NCBI RefSeq assembly: GCF_900142575.1
Contig: NZ_FRBI01000043.1
Coordinates: 1 to 39,872, forward strand
DNA length: 39,872 bases
DNA from: Actinacidiphila paucisporea
GTDB lineage: Bacteria > Actinomycetota > Actinomycetes > Streptomycetales > Streptomycetaceae
Direction: 5' to 3'
Every line of letters begins with the position of its first letter. Positions within the stretch are counted from its first letter, which is position 1. Under the pieces are notes generated by a model that had not been told where the DNA came from, did no database searches, and saw only the letters and a program-made list of their open reading frames with translations. The position numbers and the translations under genes are program-made. Shown piece after piece: positions 15,445 through 25,614 of the stretch.

Positions 15445-16368
15445 ATGGCCGGTCCCGCGTTCCGCGCTGCCGCAGTACGAGTGCGCGTCCCCGCGACCAG
15501 CGCCAACCTCGGGCCCGGGTTCGACGCCTTCGGACTGGCCCTGGGCCTCTACGACGACATCGTGGTGCGGGTCGCCGACGCCGGGCTGCACGTGGACATC
15601 GCCGGCGAGGGCGCCGAGACGCTGGCTCGGGACGAGAAACACCTCGTCGTGCGCTCGCTGCGGACCGCCTTCGACCTGCTCGGCGGCCAGCCGCGCGGCC
15701 TTGAGGTGGTGTGCGCGAACCGCATTCCGCACGGCCGCGGCCTCGGCTCGTCGTCGGCCGCGATCTGCGCGGGCATCATCGCCGCCCGCGCGGTGACCAT
15801 AGGTGGCCCGTCCGTCCTGGACGACACCGCGCTGCTGGAGCTGGCCACCGAGATCGAGGGGCACCCCGACAATGTCGCGGCGTGCCTGCTCGGCGGCCTG
15901 ACCGTGGCCTGGAGCGAGGGCGGCGCGGCCCGGGCCATCCGGCTCGACCCGGCGGACTCGCTGGTCCCGGTGGTTTTCGTGCCCGCCACGCCGGTGCTCA
16001 CCGAGACCGCGCGCGGGCTGCTGCCGCGTACCGTCCCGCATGTGGACGCGGCGGCCAACGCGGGGCGGGCGGCGCTGCTGGTGGAGGCCCTGACCAGGCG
16101 TCCCGAGCTGCTGCTGCCGGCCACCGAGGACCGGCTGCACCAGGACTACCGGGCGCCGGCGATGCCCGAAACCCTGGCGCTGGTCCACCGGTTGCGGGGC
16201 GAGGGCGTGGCCGCCGTCGTGTCGGGCGCGGGACCCACGGTCCTGGCGTTCACCGACGAGGGCGCCGCCGACAAGGTCTCCCGGATCGCGGGCGAGGGCT
16301 GGGCGGCGAACCGCCTGGACCTGGACGTGTCCGGGGCGTGTGTCCTGCCGCTCGCCGGGGGGCAGTGA
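15445..16368 (+). CDS. thrB: Homoserine kinase
   Basis: A 307-residue GHMP kinase that phosphorylates homoserine with ATP to give the substrate of ThrC. The GHMP ATP-binding motif is PHGRGLGSSSAAICAGI; the N-terminal VPATSANLGPGFDAFGLAL and the C-terminal VSGAGPTVLAF are the other family signatures. The ATG at 15445 is chosen because VRVPATSANLGPG begins soon after it and AAGGAG lies at 15427-15432. Upstream codons in the same frame are just open GC-rich intergenic DNA. It probably has its own promoter or partial read-through from thrC. Confidence 0.97.
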   Translation: MAGPAFRAAAVRVRVPATSANLGPGFDAFGLALGLYDDIVVRVADAGLHVDIAGEGAETLARDEKHLVVRSLRTAFDLLGGQPRGLEVVCANRIPHGRGLGSSSAAICAGIIAARAVTIGGPSVLDDTALLELATEIEGHPDNVAACLLGGLTVAWSEGGAARAIRLDPADSLVPVVFVPATPVLTETARGLLPRTVPHVDAAANAGRAALLVEALTRRPELLLPATEDRLHQDYRAPAMPETLALVHRLRGEGVAAVVSGAGPTVLAFTDEGAADKVSRIAGEGWAANRLDLDVSGACVLPLAGGQ

Positions 16369-16727
16369 CACGATTGCCGGTCGTGAGAGGGGGAATGTTC
16401 GTTGGATCCGGTAGTGTTAATCTCAAGCCTGCATTCGATGCCCGATGGGCGCGATGCACTGTGTCCCTACCGTGGGACCGCTTTTCTTCCGGGAGCCTCC
16501 CACACCGCATAAGGCAAGGTCCGAAGAGTCGGATTCTGCCCGAGCGGTGTTGAGCACGCTCCGGAGTTTCGGTACGAGTTCCCTCCGTGCCGAAGGCACG
16601 TATGTATTTCTGCCGCCATCAGGCGGACCACCGCCCCGGCTCTGAGCAGCGGAAACGCCCAGATCCGGACAGCACGACCGGTCGCCGAGCCAGACAGGCC
16701 GACGTCCGCTCCAGGGAAGGACCCTTC
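16369..16727. other. rho upstream region and long leader
   Basis: About 300 bases of leader separate a likely promoter near 16392-16418 from the rho start. The leader has a short open frame (ATG 16438, 24 codons, MPDGRDALCPYR...SHTA, stop) with no clear ribosome site. Long untranslated leaders are known to allow Rho to control its own synthesis; nothing here proves it. No other gene is visible. Confidence 0.45.
16392..16418 (+). promoter_or_regulatory. Candidate rho promoter (sigma-R-like or -10 TAGTGT)
   Basis: GGAAT at 16392-16396 and GTT at 16416-16418 are 19 bases apart, one more than the sigma-R consensus GGAAT-N18-GTT. The same place has TAGTGT (16412-16417), an acceptable housekeeping -10 without an obvious -35. 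Either could drive rho. Confidence 0.4.
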
Positions 16728-18737
<2,010 letters not shown>

Positions 18738-18757
18738 CCCGCCACCCGCGGTCAGGC

Positions 18758-18800
18758 GAACGGCCCCGCCCACCGGATTTCCCGGTGGGCGGGGCCGTTC
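18758..18800. terminator. Strong hairpin terminator after rho
   Basis: A perfect 19-bp stem (18758-18776 with 18782-18800) closes a 5-base ATTTC loop, 20 bases after the rho stop. No T-run follows. Confidence 0.9.
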
Positions 18801-18945
18801 CCGCGCGCGGGAGGCCCGCCTCGGTCACCACCCGTCGCCCAGCGTGACGAAAAAGTCGTCCGCGTGTCCTCTGGCCCGGGGGTACGCGGGCCCGCCGGTT
18901 CCTCCCCGGATGCCGAACCGGGCAGGGGCGGCGCACGATGGAGGA

Positions 18946-20067
18946 ATGTCCGGCACAGGCGACTCCCGACCGCCGTCCGGCGCCACCGCCCTCAAGGGCC
19001 TCCGGCGCCGGCGCCGGGGCCTGCGGATCACCGCGTGGGTGGCGGCGGGACTGGTGCTGGTGGGGGCGGGCGGCGCCGGATACGTCTACTTCCGGCTCAA
19101 CGGCAACATCCACAGCGTCGACATCGACTCGGCCCTCGGCAACAACCGCCCGGTCAAGCTCGGCAACGGCTCGATGGACATCCTGGTGCTCGGCTCGGAC
19201 TCCCGCTCGGGCGCCAACCGGGGATACGGCCACGACAGCGGCACCGCCCGCTCGGACACCGCGATGATCGTGCACCTGGCCAAGGGCCACAAGCGCGCCA
19301 GCGTGGTCAGCATCCCCCGGGACACCCTGATCGACCGCCCCGCCTGCCGCAAGCCGGGCGGCGGCACCGCCCCCGCGGCCCGGCAGGCGATGTTCAACAG
19401 CGCCTACGAGGTCGGCGGCCCGGCCTGCGCGGTCAAGACGGTGGAGAAGCTGTCAGGGGTGCGGATGGACCACTACGTCGAGGTCGACTTCACCGGCTTC
19501 AAGGACCTGGTCAACGCGCTCGGCGGGGTCCCGCTGACCACCACGGCGGCCATAGCCGACCCCAAGAGCCACCTGACGCTGGCCGCGGGCACCCACACCC
19601 TCGACGGCGACCAGGCGCTCGGCCTGGTCCGCACCAGGCACGGCGTCGGGGACGGCAGCGACCTGGGGCGTATCCAGCTGCAGCAAGCGTTCCTGAGGGC
19701 GCTGATGGACCGGATCAGCGGCCTGGGGCTGCTGACCAGCCCCACCAAGCTCTTCTCCGTCGCCGACACCGCGACCAGCGCCGTCACCACCGACACCGGG
19801 CTCGGCTCGGTCGGCAGGCTGATGGGCCTGGCACAGAGCGTCCGGAACCTGAAGACCGGCCGCATCCACATGGTCACGCTGCCGGTGCGCTACGACCCCG
19901 CCGACCGCAACCGGGTGCAGCCCATCGAAGCCAAGGCCGCGATGGTGTGGTCAGCGCTGCGCGCCGACAGGACCATCCCGGCCGCCGCCGTCCAGGGCTC
20001 CGCGGCCGACAAGGTCGACGCGGGCAAGGTCGTCGGCTCGTCGCCCACCGCGGACAAAAAGCCCTGA
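18946..20067 (+). CDS. LytR-CpsA-Psr (LCP) family cell-wall glycopolymer ligase
   Basis: A 373-residue membrane-anchored enzyme of the LCP family, which attaches polyprenyl-linked glycopolymers to peptidoglycan outside the cell. A basic cytosolic start (LRRRRRGLR) precedes one membrane segment (ITAWVAAGLVLVGAGGAGYVY, about 27-47). The extracellular domain has DILVLGSDSR, SDTAMIVHL, VVSIPRDTLID with the conserved Arg and Asp, the region DHYVEVDFTGFKDLVNALGG, and ALGLVRTRHGVGDGSDLGR. The ATG at 18946 directly touches GGAGGA, which is oddly close; ATG 18910 (12 residues more) is possible. It stands alone between the rho terminator and the rpmE promoter. Confidence 0.88.
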   Translation: MSGTGDSRPPSGATALKGLRRRRRGLRITAWVAAGLVLVGAGGAGYVYFRLNGNIHSVDIDSALGNNRPVKLGNGSMDILVLGSDSRSGANRGYGHDSGTARSDTAMIVHLAKGHKRASVVSIPRDTLIDRPACRKPGGGTAPAARQAMFNSAYEVGGPACAVKTVEKLSGVRMDHYVEVDFTGFKDLVNALGGVPLTTTAAIADPKSHLTLAAGTHTLDGDQALGLVRTRHGVGDGSDLGRIQLQQAFLRALMDRISGLGLLTSPTKLFSVADTATSAVTTDTGLGSVGRLMGLAQSVRNLKTGRIHMVTLPVRYDPADRNRVQPIEAKAAMVWSALRADRTIPAAAVQGSAADKVDAGKVVGSSPTADKKP

Positions 20068-20107
20068 CAGGCCGCTGACCTGGGAAGACGCCGAACCGTA
20101 CGGTAGG

Positions 20108-20133
20108 GGAATTATCCCGCCCCGGAGCTGGTT
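20108..20133 (+). promoter_or_regulatory. Sigma-R promoter of rpmE
   Basis: GGAAT at 20108-20112 and GTT at 20131-20133 are exactly 18 bases apart, the full sigma-R consensus GGAAT-N18-GTT. It lies about 100 bases upstream of rpmE. The rpmE gene of S. coelicolor is known as a sigma-R (disulfide stress) target. Confidence 0.8.
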
Positions 20134-20235
20134 TTGGGAGATGCGGCCAGTGCTGGCAGACTGGTCCGCTGGCCCCGGTTCACGTGACGCAAACCCGCGG
20201 AGCGACCCGGCGCCCTCCCGAACCTAGGAGCACCC

Positions 20236-20460
20236 TTGAAGCGCGAGATCCACCCCGAGTACGTCGAGACCCAGGTCACCTGCACCTGTGGCGCCTCGTT
20301 CACCACCCGCAGCACCGAGACGAGCGGCCAGATCCGCGCGGAAGTGTGCTCCGAGTGCCACCCGTTCTACACGGGCAAGCAGAAGATCCTCGACACCGGT
20401 GGCCGTGTGGCCCGCTTCGAGGCCCGCTTCGGCAAGGCCGCCGGGTCCGGGAAGAAGTAG
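20236..20460 (+). CDS. rpmE: Ribosomal protein L31 (zinc-binding type)
   Basis: A 74-residue large-subunit protein. It is the C+ form: VTCTCGASFTTRS gives two cysteines and VCSECHPFYTGKQK two more, together the zinc site. The pattern HPEYV at the start and GRVARFEARFG at the end are standard for L31. The start is TTG at 20236, with TAGGAG at 20225-20230 as ribosome site. The zinc form is replaced by a zinc-free paralogue under Zur control in many bacteria; that paralogue is not in this window. It is driven by the sigma-R promoter upstream and ends at a strong terminator. Confidence 0.97.
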   Translation: MKREIHPEYVETQVTCTCGASFTTRSTETSGQIRAEVCSECHPFYTGKQKILDTGGRVARFEARFGKAAGSGKK

Positions 20461-20467
20461 CGACCCG

Positions 20468-20517
20468 AAAGCGCCGGTTCCCGGTCGCCCACCCCAGGGC
20501 GACCGGACCGGCGCTTT
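20468..20517. terminator. Terminator after rpmE
   Basis: AAAGCGCCGGT pairs with ACCGGCGCTTT as outer stem, and CGGTCGCCC with GGGCGACCG as inner stem, around a 6-base loop. It lies 8 bases past the rpmE stop and separates rpmE from prfA. Confidence 0.9.
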
Positions 20518-20564
20518 GTCGTCCCACCTACTCCTTCCAGACTCCTTCCAGCTAGGGATTGATG

Positions 20565-21644
20565 ATGTTCGAGGCGGTCGAGGAACTGATCGGCGAGCAT
20601 GCCGACCTCGAGAAGCAGCTTGCCGACCCCGCGGTGCACGCCGACCAGGCGAACGCCCGCAGGCTCAACAAGCGGTACGCGGAGCTGACCCCCATCGTCA
20701 GCACCTACCGGGCGTGGCGGCAGACCGGCGACGACATCGAGACCGCGCGCGAACTCGGCGTCGACGACCCGGACTTCGCCGCCGAGGTCAAGGAGCTGGA
20801 CAAGGAGCGCGACGGGCTCACCGAGCGGCTGCGGCTGCTGCTGGTGCCGCGCGACCCCAGCGACGACAAGGACGTGATCCTGGAGGTCAAGGCGGGGGAG
20901 GGCGGCGAGGAGTCGGCGCTGTTCGCCGGCGACCTGCTGCGGATGTACCTGCGCTACGCCGAGCGCGTCGGCTGGAAGACCGAGATCCTGGACGCCAACG
21001 AGTCCGACCTCGGCGGCTACAAGGACGTCCAGGTCGCGGTGAAGGCCAAGGCGAGCCATGAGCCCGGCCAGGGCGTCTGGGCCAGGCTCAAGTACGAGGG
21101 CGGCGTCCACCGGGTGCAGCGGGTGCCCGCGACCGAGTCCCAGGGGCGTATCCACACCTCCGCGGCCGGCGTGCTGGTCACCCCCGAGGCCGAGGACGTC
21201 GAGGTCGAGATCGGCCCGAACGACCTGCGGATCGACGTCTACCGCTCGTCGGGGCCCGGTGGCCAGTCGGTCAACACCACCGACTCCGCGGTCCGCATCA
21301 CCCACCTGCCCTCCGGTCTGGTCGTCTCGTGCCAGAACGAGAAGAGCCAGCTGCAGAACAAGGAGTCGGCGATGCGCATCCTGCGCTCCCGGCTGCTGGC
21401 CGCGGCGCAGGAGGAGGCCGAACGCGAGGCGTCCGACGCCCGCCGCAGCCAGGTGCGCACCGTCGACCGCTCCGAGCGCATCCGCACCTACAACTTCCCG
21501 GAGAACCGCATCTCCGACCACCGCGTCGGCTTCAAGGCCTACAACCTCGACCAGGTACTGGACGGCGATCTCGACGCGATGATCCAGGCCTGCGTGGACG
21601 CCGACTCCGCCGCCAAGCTGGCCGCCGCCGGCGACGCCGGCTGA
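20565..21644 (+). CDS. prfA: Peptide chain release factor 1
   Basis: A 359-residue factor that reads UAA and UAG stop codons and triggers peptide release. The codon-recognition motif is Pro188-Ala189-Thr190 (VPATESQGRIH), which marks RF1 rather than RF2. The catalytic loop is SSGPGGQSVN with GGQ at 232-234; its Gln234 is methylated by PrmC, encoded just downstream. The start is placed at ATG 20565 (MFEAVEELIGEHADLEKQL) with AGGGA upstream; ATG 20562 and TTG 20559 are in frame as well. prmC begins 11 bases after the stop, so they form an operon. Confidence 0.97.
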   Translation: MFEAVEELIGEHADLEKQLADPAVHADQANARRLNKRYAELTPIVSTYRAWRQTGDDIETARELGVDDPDFAAEVKELDKERDGLTERLRLLLVPRDPSDDKDVILEVKAGEGGEESALFAGDLLRMYLRYAERVGWKTEILDANESDLGGYKDVQVAVKAKASHEPGQGVWARLKYEGGVHRVQRVPATESQGRIHTSAAGVLVTPEAEDVEVEIGPNDLRIDVYRSSGPGGQSVNTTDSAVRITHLPSGLVVSCQNEKSQLQNKESAMRILRSRLLAAAQEEAEREASDARRSQVRTVDRSERIRTYNFPENRISDHRVGFKAYNLDQVLDGDLDAMIQACVDADSAAKLAAAGDAG

Positions 21645-21655
21645 GGGGGCGGACG

Positions 21656-22501
21656 GTGAACCTGCTGCTCGCCGAGGTGGCGCAGGCCGCCCAGCGGCTC
21701 GCCGACGCCGGCGTGCCGTCGCCGCGTTTCGACGCCGAGGAACTGGCCGCGTACATCCACGGTGTCAAACGCGGTGAGCTGCACAGCGTCGCCGACAGCG
21801 AGTTCGACGCCCGCTACTGGGAGGCCATCGCCCGCCGCGAGGCCCGCGAACCGCTCCAGCACATCACCGGCCGGGCCTTCTTCCGCTACCTCGAACTGCG
21901 CGTCGGCCCGGGGGTGTTCGTGCCCCGCCCGGAGACCGAGTCGGTCGTCGGCTGGGCGATAGACGCGGTACGGGCCATGGACGTCGCGGAACCGCTGATC
22001 GTCGACCTGTGCACCGGCTCAGGCGCCATCGCCCTCGCCCTGGCCCAGGAGGTGCCGCGCTCCCGCGTGCACGCCGTGGAGCTGTCCGAGGACGCGCTCG
22101 ACTACGCCCGCGCCAACGTCGAGGGCAGCAAGGTCGACCTGTGCCAGGGCAACGCGCTGACCGCCTTCCCCGAACTGAACGGCCAGGTCGACCTGGTCAT
22201 CTCCAACCCGCCCTACATCCCGCTCACCGAGTGGGAACATGTGGCACCCGAGGCCCGCGACCACGACCCGGAACTGGCACTCTTCTCCGGCGAGGACGGC
22301 CTCGACACCATCCGCGGCATCGAGCGCACCGCGCACCGGCTGCTGCGGCCCGGCGGGGTCGTCGTCATCGAGCACGCCGACTCGCAGGGCGGCCAGGTGC
22401 CGTGGATCTTCAAGGAGGACGCGGGCTGGGCGGACGCGGCCGACCACCCCGATCTCAACAACCGCCCGCGCTTCACCTCGGCCCGCAAGGCCCTGCCGTG
22501 A
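21656..22501 (+). CDS. prmC: Release factor glutamine methyltransferase
   Basis: A 281-residue S-adenosylmethionine-dependent enzyme that methylates the GGQ glutamine of RF1 and RF2. An N-terminal helical domain (MNLLLAEVAQAAQRLADAG) binds the factor. The SAM motif is VDLCTGSGAIALALA, and the catalytic NPPY is at 184-187 (DLVISNPPYIPL). GQ-side contact region RPETESVVGWA is present. The GTG at 21656 follows GAGGGGGCGGA. It lies in the order prfA-prmC-tsaC, all co-directional with short gaps. Confidence 0.95.
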   Translation: MNLLLAEVAQAAQRLADAGVPSPRFDAEELAAYIHGVKRGELHSVADSEFDARYWEAIARREAREPLQHITGRAFFRYLELRVGPGVFVPRPETESVVGWAIDAVRAMDVAEPLIVDLCTGSGAIALALAQEVPRSRVHAVELSEDALDYARANVEGSKVDLCQGNALTAFPELNGQVDLVISNPPYIPLTEWEHVAPEARDHDPELALFSGEDGLDTIRGIERTAHRLLRPGGVVVIEHADSQGGQVPWIFKEDAGWADAADHPDLNNRPRFTSARKALP

Positions 22502-22562
22502 CCAGGCGGGCCGACCGGGCGCAGGACCCGGCAGCAGCACTGCACCTTTCGGAGGTCATCTC

Positions 22563-23210
22563 ATGGCACGGCGATACGACTGCTCGGATGCGACCGACCG
22601 GGCGACCGGCCTGCGCGAGGCCACTTCGGCGATCAAGCGCGGCGAGCTCGTCGTGCTGCCGACCGACACGGTGTACGGCATCGGCGCCGACGCCTTCGAC
22701 GCCGAGGCCGTAGGCGACCTGCTGGAGGCCAAGGGCCGCGGGCGCAACATGCCCTCGCCGGTCCTCGTCGGCTCGCCCAACACCCTGCACGGCATCGTCA
22801 CCGACTTCTCCGAGCAGGCCTGGGAGCTGGTCGACGCCTTCTGGCCCGGCGCGCTGACCCTGGTCACCAAGCACCAGCCGTCGCTGGCCTGGGACCTCGG
22901 CGACACCCGCGGCACGGTCGCCGTCCGCATGCCGCTGCACCCGGTCGCGATCGAACTGCTCACCGCCACCGGGCCGATGGCCGTCTCCAGCGCCAACCTC
23001 ACCGGCATGCCCTCGCCGCAGGACTGCGACGCCGCCCAGGGCATGCTCGGCGACTCCGTCGCGGTCTACCTGGACGGCGGCCCCACCCCGGCCGCCGTGC
23101 CGTCCTCCATCGTCGACGTCACCGGCAAGGTGCCGGTGCTGCTGCGGGCCGGTGCGATCAGCGCCGAGGAGCTGCGCAAGGTCGTACCCGACTTGGAGGA
23201 GCGCCGTTGA
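22563..23210 (+). CDS. L-threonylcarbamoyladenylate synthase (TsaC/Sua5 family)
   Basis: A 215-residue YrdC-domain enzyme that makes threonylcarbamoyl-AMP from threonine, bicarbonate and ATP, for the t6A modification of tRNAs that read ANN codons. The YrdC start is seen in KRGELVVLPTDTVYGIGADA (about 26-45); PSPVLVGSPN and MAVSSANLTGMPSP are further signatures, along with PSSIVDVTGKVPVLLRAGAI. It is the short form without a separate Sua5 domain. The ATG at 22563 follows GGAGGT at 22551-22556. Its stop overlaps the TTG start of the phosphatase by four bases. Confidence 0.92.
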   Translation: MARRYDCSDATDRATGLREATSAIKRGELVVLPTDTVYGIGADAFDAEAVGDLLEAKGRGRNMPSPVLVGSPNTLHGIVTDFSEQAWELVDAFWPGALTLVTKHQPSLAWDLGDTRGTVAVRMPLHPVAIELLTATGPMAVSSANLTGMPSPQDCDAAQGMLGDSVAVYLDGGPTPAAVPSSIVDVTGKVPVLLRAGAISAEELRKVVPDLEERR

Positions 23211-23881
23211 CCACGCCCGACGGGCGCGGCATACGGGGGCACACGCAGTACGTCCAGCGCGTCGTCCCCGGAGACAGCGGTGACGTCTTCCGCATCCTCC
23301 ATGTCTGCACCGGCAACGTCTGCCGCTCGCCGATGGCCGAGCGGCTGACCAGGCACGGCCTGGCGCGGCGGCTCGGCGGCGGCGCGGCCGGCATGCTGGT
23401 GGAGTCGGCGGGCACCTGGGGGCACGAGGGCGCTCCGATGGAGGCGCACGCCGCCGCGGTGCTCGCCGAGTACGGCGCCGACCCCTCCGGCTTCACCGGC
23501 AGGGAACTGCTGGACGACCACGTCATCGACGCCGACCTGGTGCTCACCGCGACCCGCGACCACCGCGCCCAGGTCATCTCGATGGGCCACGCGGCGGGCC
23601 TGCGGACCTTCACGCTCAAGGAGTTCACCCGGCTGGTGCGGGCCATAGACACCACCACCCTGCCCGAGGGCAGCGTCACCGAGCGGGCCAGGGCACTGGT
23701 CCGCGCCGCCGCCGCGCTGCGCGGCTGGCTGCTGGCCCCCAGCCCGGACGCCGACGAGGTCGGCGACCCGTACGGCGCCCCCATCTCGTACTTCCGCAGC
23801 ATCGGTGCGGAGATCCACACCGCGCTCGACCCGATGGTGACCGCGCTGACCGGCGTCGGCGCCACCGTCCGGCCCTCCTGA
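23207..23881 (+). CDS. Low-molecular-weight protein-tyrosine phosphatase family
   Basis: A 224-residue phosphatase, longer than the usual 150-160 because of an N-terminal extension of about 28 residues and a Cys-loop-distal insertion. The P-loop is CTGNVCRSP with Cys34 and Arg40; the general acid is Asp187 in VGDPYGAP. It presumably removes phosphate from tyrosine in proteins of cell-wall or polysaccharide synthesis; the WecA-like transferase is the next gene. The TTG at 23207 overlaps the TsaC stop (TTGA), which argues for translational coupling. A start further in, nearer RILHVCTGN, is possible. Confidence 0.85.
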   Translation: MTTPDGRGIRGHTQYVQRVVPGDSGDVFRILHVCTGNVCRSPMAERLTRHGLARRLGGGAAGMLVESAGTWGHEGAPMEAHAAAVLAEYGADPSGFTGRELLDDHVIDADLVLTATRDHRAQVISMGHAAGLRTFTLKEFTRLVRAIDTTTLPEGSVTERARALVRAAAALRGWLLAPSPDADEVGDPYGAPISYFRSIGAEIHTALDPMVTALTGVGATVRPS

Positions 23882-23886
23882 GGACG

Positions 23887-23911
23887 CGTGCGGTGCGGGT
23901 GCAACCGCACG
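23887..23911. terminator. Hairpin after the phosphatase gene
   Basis: CGTGCGGT and ACCGCACG form a perfect 8-bp stem around a 9-base loop, 5 bases past the stop. It probably ends the prfA-to-phosphatase operon. Confidence 0.6.
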
Positions 23912-23936
23912 GGCTGCCTGTGAGTCTCTACAGGTG

Positions 23937-23967
23937 TTCGCCGTCCCGGCCCGGTCACCACTAGGGT
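23937..23967 (+). promoter_or_regulatory. Possible promoter of the WecA-like gene
   Basis: TAGGGT at 23962-23967 is a good -10 box; TTCGCC at 23937-23942 is a weak -35 at a 19-base spacing. The transcript would have a leader of roughly 65 bases. Confidence 0.4.
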
Positions 23968-24040
23968 GTGACGCTGTGAGGTACCACCCCCGGACGTGTG
24001 CGCAGCACCGCTACGCTCCCGAGACTGTCGGAGGCGGCTC

Positions 24041-25372
24041 GTGCGCGAGTATCTGCTGACCCTTTTCGTCGCCGCCGCGGTCACGTATCTGCTGACCGGG
24101 CCGGTGCGGAAGTTCGCCATCGCCGCCGGCGCGATGCCGCCCATCAGGGCACGTGACGTTCACCGGGAGCCCACCCCGCGGCTCGGCGGCATCGCCATGT
24201 TCGGCGGCCTGTGCGCGGGTCTGCTGGTCGCGGCGCACCTGTCGAACATCGGTGACGTCTTCTCGCTGTCCAACGAGCCGCGCGCGCTGCTGTCCGGGGC
24301 CGGGCTGATCTGGCTGCTCGGCGTGCTGGACGACAAGTGGGGCGTGGACGCGCTGATCAAGCTCGGCGTGCAGATGATCGCGGCCGGCGTGATGGTGCTG
24401 CAGGGCCTCACCATCCTGTGGCTGCCGGTGCCGGGCGTCGGCCCGGTCGCGCTGACCCCGGTCCAGTCGACGCTGCTCACCGTCGCCCTGGTGGTGATCA
24501 CCATCAACGCGGTGAACTTCGTCGACGGCCTGGACGGCCTCGCGGCCGGCATGGTGTGCATCGCGTCGGTCGCCTTCTTCATGTACGCCTACCGCATGTG
24601 GTACGGCTACGGCGTCGAGGCGGCCGCGCCGGCGACGCTGTTCAGCGCGATCCTGATCGGGATGTGCCTGGGCTTCCTGCCGCACAACATCCACCCGGCG
24701 CGGATCTTCATGGGCGACTCCGGCTCGATGCTGATCGGCCTGGTGCTCTCCTCCTGCGCGATCTCCATCACCGGGCAGGTCGACCCCGACGCGATCACCT
24801 CCTTCACCGGATCGACCCGGCAGACCGTGCACTTCATGGTGCCGGTCTACATGCCGCTGCTGCTGCCGCTGACGATGATCGCCATCCCGGCCGCCGACCT
24901 GGTCCTCGCGGTCGTCCGCAGGACCTGGAAGGGCCAGTCGCCCTTCGCCGCCGACCGCGGCCACCTGCACCACCGGCTGCTGGAGATCGGGCACTCGCAC
25001 AGCCGCGCGGTGCTGATCATGTACTTCTGGTGCGCGCTGTTCGCCTTCGCCGCGGTGGCCTTCTCGGTCAACTCCTCCAGCCTGTGGATCGTGCTGGTGA
25101 TCGTCTCGCTCAGCGCGGTCGGGCTGGTCGTGCTGCTGCTGCCGCGCTTCAAGCCTGCCGCCCCCGACTGGGCGGAGTCCGTGGTCCCGCCGCGCTACCG
25201 GCGCCGCCGCCGGCGGCTGGCCGCGGGAGCGGCCGCCGCGGAGCGCGAGATGCGCTCGCCCGACCACCCGGCTCTGCACGGCTCGACCGCGATCGGTGAC
25301 CGTTCGCGACTGCCCGACCGCAGGTCGGAGCGGCGATCGGACAGCCGCAGCCCGGTCAAGACCCGCAACTGA
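24041..25372 (+). CDS. WecA/MraY-family polyprenyl-phosphate sugar-1-phosphate transferase
   Basis: A 443-residue polytopic membrane enzyme (about 11 hydrophobic segments) that moves a sugar-1-phosphate, most likely GlcNAc-1-phosphate, from a UDP-sugar to polyprenyl phosphate. Key motifs are LGVLDDKWGVD, INAVNFVDGLDGLA, IFMGDSGSM and DRGHLHHRLLEIGH; the HLHH loop is characteristic of WecA-type rather than MraY enzymes. The last 60 residues are cytosolic, Arg/Ser-rich and look disordered. It begins at GTG 24041 with GGAGGCGG upstream. It occupies the place of M. tuberculosis wecA (Rv1302) just ahead of the atp operon. Confidence 0.92.
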   Translation: MREYLLTLFVAAAVTYLLTGPVRKFAIAAGAMPPIRARDVHREPTPRLGGIAMFGGLCAGLLVAAHLSNIGDVFSLSNEPRALLSGAGLIWLLGVLDDKWGVDALIKLGVQMIAAGVMVLQGLTILWLPVPGVGPVALTPVQSTLLTVALVVITINAVNFVDGLDGLAAGMVCIASVAFFMYAYRMWYGYGVEAAAPATLFSAILIGMCLGFLPHNIHPARIFMGDSGSMLIGLVLSSCAISITGQVDPDAITSFTGSTRQTVHFMVPVYMPLLLPLTMIAIPAADLVLAVVRRTWKGQSPFAADRGHLHHRLLEIGHSHSRAVLIMYFWCALFAFAAVAFSVNSSSLWIVLVIVSLSAVGLVVLLLPRFKPAAPDWAESVVPPRYRRRRRRLAAGAAAAEREMRSPDHPALHGSTAIGDRSRLPDRRSERRSDSRSPVKTRN

Positions 25373-25473
25373 GCGCTCGGCCCCCGGACATCTGCGGTAA
25401 AACGGGCGGCGTGTCGCGAGCACAGTCCTGTGACAGGCAGCACATGTCCATGGTAAAGACCGCATCAAATACT

Positions 25474-25491
25474 TTGTGATACCGTTCACGA
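25474..25491. promoter_or_regulatory. Rex operator with extended -10 promoter at the atp operon
   Basis: TTGTGATACCGTTCACGA matches the Rex site TTGTGAACGCGTTCACAA at 14 of 18 positions and keeps the GTGA-N6-TCAC dyad. TGATACCGT inside it is an extended -10 box (TACCGT at 25480-25485). Rex senses the NADH/NAD+ ratio and represses respiratory genes in Streptomyces when NAD+ is high. Confidence 0.75.
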
Positions 25492-25503
25492 AAGCAGGGA
25501 AGA

Positions 25504-25535
25504 CGCCGATAGACCGGATGAGCGGTCTACCGGCG
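25504..25535 (+). promoter_or_regulatory. Leader hairpin downstream of the atp promoter
   Basis: CGCCGATAGACCG and CGGTCTACCGGCG form a 13-bp stem (one A-C mismatch or wobble position) with a 6-base loop. It would be transcribed right after the predicted start point. It could act as attenuator, processing site or stabiliser; the sequence does not tell which. Confidence 0.5.
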
Positions 25536-25614
25536 TGAGGCACACCCTCGCTCCCTGACTACGCTCGTCTCCGACGACATCCGCTTGCCCCAACTCCCGC
25601 CGGAGGAGCCGACC

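Noticed and set aside
16438..16512. 24-codon frame in the rho leader as a definite gene
   Set aside because: No clear ribosome site and no known homologue; kept only as a possibility under the rho leader.
18946..20067. LCP gene as part of a rho operon
   Set aside because: A 19-bp terminator hairpin separates the two, and the LCP gene has a normal separate start region.
25421..25432. CACAGTCCTGTG dyad upstream of the Rex-type site as another operator
   Set aside because: Too short and not matching a regulator I know; likely chance.
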